Origin: an uncultured Bacilli bacterium
Lineage (GTDB): Bacteria > Bacillota_I > Bacilli_A > RF39 > UBA660
NCBI GenBank assembly: GCA_947629395.1
Contig: CANRDQ010000032.1
Location: 1-14,042 of the forward strand
Direction of reading: 5' to 3'
DNA length: 14,042 bases
In this document: positions 6,857 to 12,954 of the stretch, piece by piece
Numbering within the stretch: position 1 is the stretch's first letter
Layout of the letters: each line of letters begins with the position of its first letter
Position numbers and translations under genes: made by a program
The notes under the pieces: model-generated
Told to the model about the DNA's origin: nothing
Databases searched by the model: none
The model's input: only the letters and a program-made list of their open reading frames with translations

Positions 6857-7907
6857 TTTATTAAAACAATTAATTGAATTTAAAACAGTTTATCCTCACT
6901 ATGAAGAAGTAGAAAAGTGCTTTAATTTCATAAAAAAATATTTTGAAGATAGCGATTTATCAATAATAGAGTTTGAACATAACAAAGATAAAAGTATTTT
7001 AATAAGTAATACTGACTCTAAAGATTTAGATATTCTTATGGTAGGGCATATTGATGTTGTACCAGCTTCAGAAGATAATCAGTTTAAAGTCAAAATTAAA
7101 GAAGGGAAACTTTATGGTCGTGGCTCTTTTGATATGAAAGGTCATGATGCTGTTATGATGAAGTTATTAAAAGATAATAAGTTTTCTTCTAAAGTAGGGC
7201 TATTACTTACTAGTGATGAAGAAAGAGGAGGCTTTAATGGAACTGGTAATTTTATAAATAATGAAGGTTATAGTTGTAAGATAGCTTTAGTACCAGATGC
7301 AGGAAATAACTTTGAAATAGTTGATGAAGAAAAAGGAGTATTACAATTAAAAGTTTCTTATGAAGGAAAAGAATGTCATTCTTCTCAAATATATAATGGA
7401 GATAACGCTATTAAAAGGATAATGGATTTATATGAATATTTATTAAAAAAATATCCTCTTCCTAAAAATAAAAATGATTTTGTTACTAGTATTAACGTTG
7501 GTACAATTGAAGGAGGAAGAGAAACTAATATTGTAGCGGGAAGTTGTAGTATGGTTCTAGATATTAGACATATAGCTAAAGATAAAAAACAGGATTTTAT
7601 TAAGACTATTAAAGAATTCAATGATAAATATCAAATAGAAGTTTTAGCTGAAGGAGAAGAGTTTAGAACTATAAAAGATAACCCTTACTTTAAGAAGTTT
7701 TTAGATTCATATAGAAAAGTCTTAAATCAAGAAGTTGTTTATTCTAAATGTGAAAGTGCTTCTGATGGTCGATTTTTCTATTCTAAAAATATACCTTGTG
7801 TATTAATGAATGCTAGGGGTGCTAATATGCACTCTAAAAATGAGTATGTGGAAATAGACAGTTTAAATAAATTGTATGATGTGTATTTAGATTTTTTAAC
7901 AGAGTAA
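6843..7907 (+). CDS. M20-family metallopeptidase/deacylase (ArgE/DapE/CPG2-like)
   Basis: This 354-residue cytoplasmic zinc hydrolase belongs to the family that removes acyl or aminoacyl groups from amino acids and short peptides. The M20 signature is complete: H69 in GHIDVVP, D97 in GRGSFDMKG, catalytic E126 and metal ligand E127 in SDEERGG, D152 in VPDAG, and H330 in MHSKNEY. CHSSQ (178-182) and the GG loop near 224-225 mark the inserted dimerisation domain. The length is normal for ArgE/DapE relatives, and no signal peptide is seen. AAGAAGGTG precedes the ATG, which lies inside the end of the acetyltransferase gene. Exact substrate (N-acetyl amino acid, dipeptide or other) cannot be read from sequence. 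The T-box upstream suggests induction when the sensed tRNA is uncharged, fitting a salvage role. Confidence 0.85.
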   Translation: MTISDLLKQLIEFKTVYPHYEEVEKCFNFIKKYFEDSDLSIIEFEHNKDKSILISNTDSKDLDILMVGHIDVVPASEDNQFKVKIKEGKLYGRGSFDMKGHDAVMMKLLKDNKFSSKVGLLLTSDEERGGFNGTGNFINNEGYSCKIALVPDAGNNFEIVDEEKGVLQLKVSYEGKECHSSQIYNGDNAIKRIMDLYEYLLKKYPLPKNKNDFVTSINVGTIEGGRETNIVAGSCSMVLDIRHIAKDKKQDFIKTIKEFNDKYQIEVLAEGEEFRTIKDNPYFKKFLDSYRKVLNQEVVYSKCESASDGRFFYSKNIPCVLMNARGANMHSKNEYVEIDSLNKLYDVYLDFLTE

Positions 7908-7916
7908 AAATTTACA

Positions 7917-7988
7917 TTTTTTGTAAAATTAATATTTTTCTCAAAAAAAGCAAAAAGATATTGACTTTTACAAAAAATAGAGTTAAAT
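7917..7988 (+). promoter_or_regulatory. Promoter and 12-nt inverted-repeat operator ahead of the HTH gene
   Basis: TTGACT (7961-7966) and TTAAAT (7983-7988) form a likely promoter with a 16-base spacer. TTTTTTGTAAAA (7917-7928) and TTTTACAAAAAA (7966-7977) are perfect reverse complements. The second copy lies on the promoter spacer. A third half-like site, TTTACA, is at 7911-7916. Binding by the HTH protein encoded next (self-repression, perhaps with looping) is a fair guess. Confidence 0.5.
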
Positions 7989-8006
7989 TTAAATTGAGGT
8001 GGGAAA

Positions 8007-8726
8007 ATGAATATACGTAATCTATTGAGAAAACATGGAATGACACTAAGCAGGTTTGCTAATATGTTGAGCATTTCTAGGCCTACTCTCGATTCTTATA
8101 TTCAAGTTTATGAAAGTGGTCAAGAAATAAATAATGAAAAATTTCAATTAGCCTTTGAATATCTTTTTTCAGATCAGGATATTTCTAACCCTGAATTTTA
8201 TGTACGTCTTGATAAGATAAGTATGTTATTAAAAAGAGAACGTTTACTAGGCATGACTGACTTAAGTCCCGAAGATAGTGATGATTTAATTAAATTGTTT
8301 TTAGAAATAGTAGATAAATTTAAATCCAATGATTTCAACAGAGATATATTTAAGTTTATCAATATTATAATACATACTTATGATAATGACCTTATTATAA
8401 AGGACTTAACTAATTACTTTTTAATAATTAATTTATTAAAAGAAATTAATAGTTTAGATAAAAAAGAACTGTATAAGATGGCAATATATAATGAATTTTT
8501 CAACAATGTAATTAATTCTAACAATCAAAACTATGATAAAGCAAAAATTAATAATTTAATTTCAAGAATAAATGAAACAAAAAAGGAAAGAGTTAATAAA
8601 GAAAAAGAAATAACTCATACTGTAAGCAAACTTATAAAAGAAAAAATAGCAGAAGAACAAAAGAGGGGGATAAATATAGAAAAATTATCACCAGAAGAAA
8701 TTATCGAATTGTTAAAAAATATTTAA
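8007..8726 (+). CDS. Helix-turn-helix protein with helical C-terminal region
   Basis: This 239-residue protein has an N-terminal XRE-like helix-turn-helix: LLRKHGMTLSRFANML, then SISRPTLDSYI (about residues 6-32, recognition helix about 24-32). The middle (about 60-175) is helical and hydrophobic without a recognised ligand domain. The C-terminal ~60 residues are Lys/Glu-rich and probably coiled coil, for oligomerisation. A GAGGTGGG ribosome site precedes the ATG. The gene stands alone behind a promoter with large inverted repeats, consistent with self-regulation, and sits next to the structured-leader KTSC unit, which it might also control. It resembles small phage or mobile-element regulators, but no integrase or phage gene is in the window. 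Specific function is unknown. Confidence 0.65.
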   Translation: MNIRNLLRKHGMTLSRFANMLSISRPTLDSYIQVYESGQEINNEKFQLAFEYLFSDQDISNPEFYVRLDKISMLLKRERLLGMTDLSPEDSDDLIKLFLEIVDKFKSNDFNRDIFKFINIIIHTYDNDLIIKDLTNYFLIINLLKEINSLDKKELYKMAIYNEFFNNVINSNNQNYDKAKINNLISRINETKKERVNKEKEITHTVSKLIKEKIAEEQKRGINIEKLSPEEIIELLKNI

Positions 8727-8755
8727 TTGGCATTAAATTTAAATTTATGTAAGTC
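8727..8755 (+). promoter_or_regulatory. Possible promoter for the structured leader
   Basis: TTGGCA (8727-8732), immediately after the HTH gene's stop, is spaced 17 bases from TAAGTC (8750-8755), with TG directly before it. The -10 match is poor. Its predicted start (about 8761) coincides with the 5' end of the folded RNA region, which is the main support. Confidence 0.3.
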
Positions 8756-8764
8756 CAAAAAAAA

Positions 8765-8930
8765 AGACTATCTTTCGGCAAAAAGATAGACTAAACAAAT
8801 GTGCTTGCAACCGCATATTTGAATAGTGCAAAGAAAATATCAGCACTACATATACATTATATCATATTGTTTGATTTTATGCAATATAAGTGCTGATTTT
8901 CCTTTTTTAGTCTGTTATATTTCCGAAAGA
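8765..8930 (+). ncRNA. Highly structured, switch-like RNA leader of unknown class
   Basis: This roughly 165-base non-coding stretch can fold into a closed multi-branch structure. The outer stem pairs TCTTTCGG (8771-8778) with CCGAAAGA (8923-8930), and a second pairs AGACTAAA (8788-8795) with TTTAGTCT (8906-8913). Inside are a 9-bp hairpin (8796-8804 with 8813-8821) and a long arm (8833-8847 with 8889-8901, two bases bulged) capped by ATATTG/CAATAT (8864-8869, 8882-8887). Alternatives compete: CTATCTTT (8768-8775) with AAAGATAG (8782-8789), and TAGTGC (8824-8829) with GCACTA (8843-8848). The ribosome site AAAGGAGG at 8935-8942 follows directly. It matches no riboswitch that I recognise. It could be a cis-regulator of the KTSC gene or a separate small RNA. 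Confidence 0.55.
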
Positions 8931-8948
8931 AGGGAAAGGAGGTACAAA

Positions 8949-9146
8949 ATGGATGGATTTGTCTCAAACTCTTCATTTATCAGTTCTGTTGTATATTACG
9001 TTGATTATGCAGAAATGATTGTCTATATGAGGAGTGGAAAAAGCTATAGTTATCACCACGTACCAATTAATGTGTTTAAGCAGTTCAAAACAGCTGGTTC
9101 ACATGGTAAATTTTGGAATAACTATATTAAAGGTAATTATGCATAA
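8949..9146 (+). CDS. KTSC-domain small protein
   Basis: This 65-residue protein is a stand-alone KTSC domain, a roughly 60-residue unit also found at the C-terminus of some lysyl-tRNA synthetases and suggested, not shown, to bind RNA. Features seen: FVSNSSFISSVVYYVDYAEM at the start, RSGKSYSYHHVP (29-39) with the central YxY motif, and a GKFWNNYIKGNY end (53-64). The start is the ATG at 8949, six bases after AAAGGAGG; the frame stays open upstream to 8826, but that part is the leader RNA and is not protein-like. It is 12 bases ahead of the 300-residue gene, so the two are one operon. A link between this possible RNA-binding domain and the leader RNA is inference. Confidence 0.82.
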   Translation: MDGFVSNSSFISSVVYYVDYAEMIVYMRSGKSYSYHHVPINVFKQFKTAGSHGKFWNNYIKGNYA

Positions 9147-9158
9147 AAGGAGAGTAAT

Positions 9159-10061
9159 ATGATTATAAAAAAAACAAAAATAAGAAATATATCTAAAATT
9201 ATAGATATTATAGAATGTGAAAAATTTAAATTCCAAGCTAAAACCGCTGACATGGATTTATTAGAAAATATAGGATTTTGTAAGATGATTACTAATGAAG
9301 AAATAGTTCCTAATGTGATAGGTCCAGTAACTAGGTTTAATGCAATGGGAAAAGAAGAAATAAAAAAACCAAAGGAGATAGAATTTGTTTATCATGATGT
9401 ACCCTATCATATCTGTGATAGATACGGAAATTCACATTATGGTATTTGTTCTAAAAAATATAAAAGATATAAAAGGTGTAAAGTACCAGCTACATTAGAA
9501 AGATTGGTTTTAGATAATATTACTACAGAAAATGACTATGTCGTCAGTTCTGTAATTTTAACGAAAGAGTCTGAAAATGAGCGTGTTAAAACAATCATTA
9601 ATTTGTTTTTAGAAATCTTTGGATATGTTACCATTGTTGATGAAGAAAACAAACCAATATTAAAGCAAAAAAGGATACCATGGGAAATATTACCACCTGG
9701 TAAATATCCATGGCCTCAATTTGCTAGTAAGTTGGATTCAAAGCTAAAAAGAAATTCAGATGATGAACTGAAACAAATAAAAGAGAGATATGAGTTTATT
9801 GAAAATTTGAATCCTAAAAACATATTTAGTGGAAAATGTGGTTTTTTAGGTTATTACATAGCTGAATTTAACAACGATACATATGTATGCGATTCTATAT
9901 TTTTAGGAAATGCTATATATATTTTAGGAAGTGATTGGACAACTGTTTCACAACTAACGAAAAAGGAAATTATAGAAGGAAATTTGTGTGTTGCTAGGAT
10001 AATACATTCCTCTAATTGGAAAACACAGTTACTTCATTATCTTGGAAAGAAACCATCTTAG
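9159..10061 (+). CDS. Uncharacterised 300-residue protein paired with KTSC gene
   Basis: I cannot assign a family or function. The protein is soluble, with no signal peptide or membrane segment, and rich in Lys and Ile. The N-terminal part (1-110) has a Tyr/Cys/His segment, with C86, H93, C97 and C107, that could bind metal but matches no standard finger. A Pro/Trp stretch, RIPWEILPPGKYPWPQF, lies at 172-188. The C-terminal ~75 residues look like a compact domain: SGKCGFLGYYIAEF (224-237), LGNAIYIL (249-256), SDWTTVSQLTKKEI (258-271) and RIIHSSNW (280-287). The ATG follows AAGGAGAG. It is the second gene of the KTSC operon, and its stop lies in a terminator hairpin, so the unit ends here. Being linked to KTSC and an HTH gene, it looks accessory. 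Confidence 0.75.
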   Translation: MIIKKTKIRNISKIIDIIECEKFKFQAKTADMDLLENIGFCKMITNEEIVPNVIGPVTRFNAMGKEEIKKPKEIEFVYHDVPYHICDRYGNSHYGICSKKYKRYKRCKVPATLERLVLDNITTENDYVVSSVILTKESENERVKTIINLFLEIFGYVTIVDEENKPILKQKRIPWEILPPGKYPWPQFASKLDSKLKRNSDDELKQIKERYEFIENLNPKNIFSGKCGFLGYYIAEFNNDTYVCDSIFLGNAIYILGSDWTTVSQLTKKEIIEGNLCVARIIHSSNWKTQLLHYLGKKPS

Positions 10062-10070
10062 GTTTCTTTC
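10045..10070 (+). terminator. Terminator hairpin overlapping the stop codon of the 300-residue gene
   Basis: GAAAGAAACC (10045-10054) and GGTTTCTTTC (10061-10070) form a perfect 10-bp stem with a 6-base loop containing most of the TAG stop. The T-rich 3' arm continues as TTCAT, so the U-tract is partly inside the stem. Confidence 0.65.
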
Positions 10071-10109
10071 TTCATATAATAATTAAGATGACAAAAAGTG
10101 ACATATGCA

Positions 10110-10149
10110 TAAAATATTAAAGGTCAAACATCTAAAAATATAGTATAAT
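10110..10149 (+). promoter_or_regulatory. Promoter region of the corA-like gene
   Basis: TATAAT at 10144-10149 is a perfect -10 box, with TTAAAGGTCA upstream giving only a weak -35. A second option is ATGACA (10088-10093) with TAAAAT (10110-10115), 16 bases apart. Either fits monocistronic expression of the transporter at 10171. Confidence 0.45.
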
Positions 10150-10170
10150 TAATATCATAGAGGCGATATT

Positions 10171-11118
10171 ATGATAAGAGTATGGAAAACTAATATTTCA
10201 ACTAAATTATTAGAAAAACGTGATAAGATTACAAAAGGATCATGGATTGAAATGACATCTCCTACTATGGAAGAAATAGAAGAAGTGGCTAGTAAAACTT
10301 TAGTAGATAAAGAATTACTTGCTAAAATGCTTGATACTGAAGAACTTCCACGTCTAGAGGAAAGTGATAATGGTAATGGAGTTTTAATAGTAATAGATAC
10401 TCCCCATTTAGGAGAAAAAGGTTCAGCTCATAAATATAAAACATATCCACTTGGAATAGTTGTTACTAAAAATAATTATGTTATTACCTTAGCTCCTAAA
10501 AAGAGTAATATCTTAGATAATTTTAAAACAAATAAAGTAAAAGATTTTCGTACAACTAAGAAAACAAGATTTTTAATTCAAATACTTTTACAAAGTGTAT
10601 CTCTATATTTAAAAGCCTTAAAAGAAGTAAATAGTGATATAGCTGAGAAAGAAGAAGTTTTAAAGTTATCCACAGAAAATGAAGATTTAATAGAGTTATT
10701 AGATACAGAAAAAACCTTAGTATATTTTATTACTTCCTTAAAAGCTAATGAATTAGTGTTAGAAAAATTATCTAAAGGAAATATGGTATCATTTGATGAA
10801 GATGATATAGACTTACTTGATGATGCGATTATTGAAAATCAACAAGCAATAGAAATGAGTGGTATTTATAAAGATATCTTATCTTCTATCACAGGAACTT
10901 ATGGAACAGTAGTTTCTAATAATCAAAATACTATTATGAAATTCTTAGCAGGAATAACTATAGTATTATCAATACCAACTATAATTTCCTCATTTATAGG
11001 AATGAATGTACCTATCACCATTGCCAATTATGATCATGCCTTTTCATTATTAGTAATTTTATCCTTTGTAGTATCAGTCTTTATAGCGTGGTTATTAAAA
11101 AAGAAAAATATGCTTTAA
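10171..11118 (+). CDS. corA: CorA-family magnesium transport protein
   Basis: This 315-residue protein belongs to the CorA (2-TM-GxN) family of pentameric Mg2+/divalent-metal channels of the cell membrane. The signature GMN is at 277-279 (FIGMNVPI), right after TM1 (about 257-276). TM2 is at about 290-309, ending in a basic KKK tail. The large N-terminal cytoplasmic region (1-250) has the beta-rich start and the long stalk helix expected, and the length is normal for Gram-positive CorA. No full NPx motif precedes TM1. AGAGGCGAT precedes the ATG, with TATAAT further upstream and a terminator after the gene, so it is a single-gene unit unrelated to the accessory genes around it. Metal preference (Mg2+, Co2+, Ni2+) cannot be read from sequence. 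Confidence 0.93.
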   Translation: MIRVWKTNISTKLLEKRDKITKGSWIEMTSPTMEEIEEVASKTLVDKELLAKMLDTEELPRLEESDNGNGVLIVIDTPHLGEKGSAHKYKTYPLGIVVTKNNYVITLAPKKSNILDNFKTNKVKDFRTTKKTRFLIQILLQSVSLYLKALKEVNSDIAEKEEVLKLSTENEDLIELLDTEKTLVYFITSLKANELVLEKLSKGNMVSFDEDDIDLLDDAIIENQQAIEMSGIYKDILSSITGTYGTVVSNNQNTIMKFLAGITIVLSIPTIISSFIGMNVPITIANYDHAFSLLVILSFVVSVFIAWLLKKKNML

Positions 11119-11139
11119 AATAAAATTAATTTAAAAATG

Positions 11140-11178
11140 AAGATGATTAAAAGTTTAGTCATCTTTTTTTATTTTTTT
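11140..11178 (+). terminator. Rho-independent terminator of the corA-like gene
   Basis: AAGATGATT (11140-11148) pairs with AGTCATCTT (11157-11165, one G-T pair) around an 8-base loop, followed by a run of T residues broken once by A. Confidence 0.85.
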
Positions 11179-11292
11179 AATTAATAATTGGAAAAAAATA
11201 GATAACATTTTTAAAAAATATAAAGTTCATACTAAAAATGAGTATATAAATTTTTGATATTTTTATGCTTAAACTTTGAAAGGAGGAAAACC

Positions 11293-11958
11293 ATGAAAAA
11301 GAAATTATTATCTTTTGTAACTTTAATATTTGTAAGTGTTTTATTTATGTCTAATATTTTTGTAGTAAATGCTGCAGGTAAATATGGTACAGTTAAAGAT
11401 ATTTCTAATGAAGATTCAGTTTGGAATAAGGATGAAAGTGGATATAAAGTAGAAATAACTGGTAATACTACCGCAGATGTAGTTATTAAATATGGTGAAG
11501 TAAAAGTTAATACTCTTCCTGGTAAAGATACAAGACCAGATGGTTATGCTTGGTTAGGATTTAATATTACTAATGCAGGTACAGGTACTACTAAAGTAAA
11601 AGTAAATGGTAATCCAACTAATGATTATTCAGATGGAGATTATTACTTTGCTATTAATAAAGATATGTTAATATCTGCAGCTAAGAAAGGTACAAATATT
11701 GAATATAATTATGAATTTGATTGGGAAAATAATGGAGATTATGAACAGAGAGTTAAAGTAATTATTGATCCATCTAAAGTAACTTTAACAGAAGGAAGTT
11801 CTACAGGTATAGCCATATGGACACCAGATATGGTTGCACAATATGCTCCACTTGATAATCAACCTAATACTGGAGATACTTTATCCTTTACTTTAATTGG
11901 TTTATTATCAGTAATATTATGTACAGGAGTATATAGTTTCAAATTAGCTAAAAAATAG
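11293..11958 (+). CDS. Secreted, sortase-anchored surface protein (QPNTG signal)
   Basis: This 221-residue protein has a clear signal peptide: MKKK, a hydrophobic core to about residue 25, and cleavage predicted after VNA27. The mature part (28-188) is Gly/Thr/Asn-rich and beta-predicted, with no known enzyme motif and no Cys. The C-terminal sorting signal is NQPNTGD (QPNTG at 190-194), then a hydrophobic span (about 197-215) and a basic tail KLAKK. This is a variant LPxTG motif that fits the class B sortase encoded next. The start is the ATG at 11293, after AAAGGAGG; in-frame codons upstream to 11254 cover the ribosome site and precede the signal peptide. A terminator hairpin sits on the stop codon. 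The surface role (adhesin or wall protein) is unknown. Confidence 0.88.
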   Translation: MKKKLLSFVTLIFVSVLFMSNIFVVNAAGKYGTVKDISNEDSVWNKDESGYKVEITGNTTADVVIKYGEVKVNTLPGKDTRPDGYAWLGFNITNAGTGTTKVKVNGNPTNDYSDGDYYFAINKDMLISAAKKGTNIEYNYEFDWENNGDYEQRVKVIIDPSKVTLTEGSSTGIAIWTPDMVAQYAPLDNQPNTGDTLSFTLIGLLSVILCTGVYSFKLAKK

Positions 11959-11976
11959 GATTAAGTCCTATTTTTT
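11951..11976 (+). terminator. Terminator hairpin on the surface-protein stop codon, before the sortase gene
   Basis: AAAAATAGGA (11951-11960) and TCCTATTTTT (11966-11975) form a 10-bp stem with a 5-base loop, and the TAG stop is in the 5' arm. It lies 8 bases before the sortase start. It should reduce read-through, so the anchored protein would be made in excess of the sortase. Confidence 0.7.
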
Positions 11977-11983
11977 ACACTAT

Positions 11984-12724
11984 ATGGGTAAAAGTATGAA
12001 AAATAAAAAAATAAAATTAATAATTTCAATAACAATATTAGTTATTTCTTTAATATTTTTAGGAATATATTTTTTAAATAATAGAGTAGAGAAACATCAA
12101 CCAATTTCTAAAAATAAAGTTGTGGATAAAGATAAAACAAAATTAGAAGAATTACAGAAATTATATAAAGATAATAATGACTTATATGGATGGATTAAAA
12201 TAGAGGGAACTAATATAGATTATCCAGTAATGTACACTGAAGGAGAAGACTACTATTTACGTAGAGATTTTTATAAAAAAGACTATAAAGCAGGATCTAT
12301 ATTTATAGATAAAAATAATAAAATAGAGCCAAGAGATATTAACTTAATAATACATGGACATAATACGAAAGATGGTCTTATGTTTTATGATTTAACTAAA
12401 TATAAAGAAGAAGATTTTTATAAAAAACATAAGAAGATAACTTTATATACTTTACAGGGAAAAGAAGAGTATGAAGTAATCACTGTATTTTTATCAAAAA
12501 TATATACAGTAAGCGATACCAATTTTAAATATTATAAATATTATCATATAGAAACAGAAGAAGAGTATAATGATTACATAAATAATATAAAAGAAAGAAA
12601 TTTATACCAAATAAAAACAACTGCCCGATATCCAGACCAGTTGATAACTTTATCCACATGCGAGTATTCCCAAAAGAATGGGAGGATGGTTGTGGTAGCT
12701 AAAACAGATAGAGTTACACGTTGA
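11984..12724 (+). CDS. srtB: Class B sortase
   Basis: This 246-residue membrane-anchored transpeptidase cuts a sorting signal and links the protein to peptidoglycan. Features seen: one N-terminal membrane segment (about 10-30) with cytoplasmic basic start, and the catalytic triad His126 (IIHGHNTKDG), Cys226 (TLSTCEYS) and Arg234 (NGRMVVVAK). The TLSTC box, the GHN-type His motif and the GRMVVVAK strand point to class B rather than class A. The likely substrate is the QPNTG protein encoded just upstream. Two in-frame starts exist, 11984 and 11996. The first has no ribosome site; the second has GGGTAAAAG before it and may be the true one. No promoter is visible in the 25-base gap, so expression is by read-through of the hairpin. 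Confidence 0.92.
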   Translation: MGKSMKNKKIKLIISITILVISLIFLGIYFLNNRVEKHQPISKNKVVDKDKTKLEELQKLYKDNNDLYGWIKIEGTNIDYPVMYTEGEDYYLRRDFYKKDYKAGSIFIDKNNKIEPRDINLIIHGHNTKDGLMFYDLTKYKEEDFYKKHKKITLYTLQGKEEYEVITVFLSKIYTVSDTNFKYYKYYHIETEEEYNDYINNIKERNLYQIKTTARYPDQLITLSTCEYSQKNGRMVVVAKTDRVTR

Positions 12725-12752
12725 ATATAACTAGAACATAATTACATCTTAC

Positions 12753-12779
12753 ATGTATTAAAGTTATAATGTATTAAAG
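12753..12779. repeat. 11-base direct repeat downstream of the sortase gene
   Basis: ATGTATTAAAG occurs at 12753-12763 and 12769-12779, a 16-base period, with TATAAT (12765-12770) between them. No gene starts near it. The 230 bases between the sortase and the next gene otherwise hold a 7-bp hairpin (CACTTTT with AAAAGTG, 12860-12882) and the next promoter. Confidence 0.35.
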
Positions 12780-12862
12780 CTTAAATTAAAACAATATTAC
12801 ACAAAAACAGAATTTTATACCTTTATTAGATATAAAATAAATACTTTTTAATTCTTTTTCAC

Positions 12863-12891
12863 TTTTAATATTAAAAAAAGTGTTGTATAAT
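12863..12891 (+). promoter_or_regulatory. Promoter of the Beta/sce7725-like gene
   Basis: TATAAT (12886-12891) is a perfect -10, with a weak -35 (TTTTAA, 12863-12868) 17 bases upstream. An inverted repeat CACTTTT/AAAAGTG surrounds the -35 and could be an operator. The transcript would have a leader of about 58 bases. Confidence 0.5.
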
Positions 12892-12954
12892 GCATATAAA
12901 AACAGCAGTCTTATTCTTTTTTGATGCTGATTATTTTTGAAGTGAGGTGTTAAA

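Noticed and set aside
7385..8074. Two minus-strand frames over the M20 and HTH genes
   Set aside because: They are antisense shadows of well-supported genes with family motifs.
8826..8948. Upstream extension of the KTSC gene
   Set aside because: It is the 3' part of the structured leader; the KTSC domain and a perfect ribosome site place the start at 8949.
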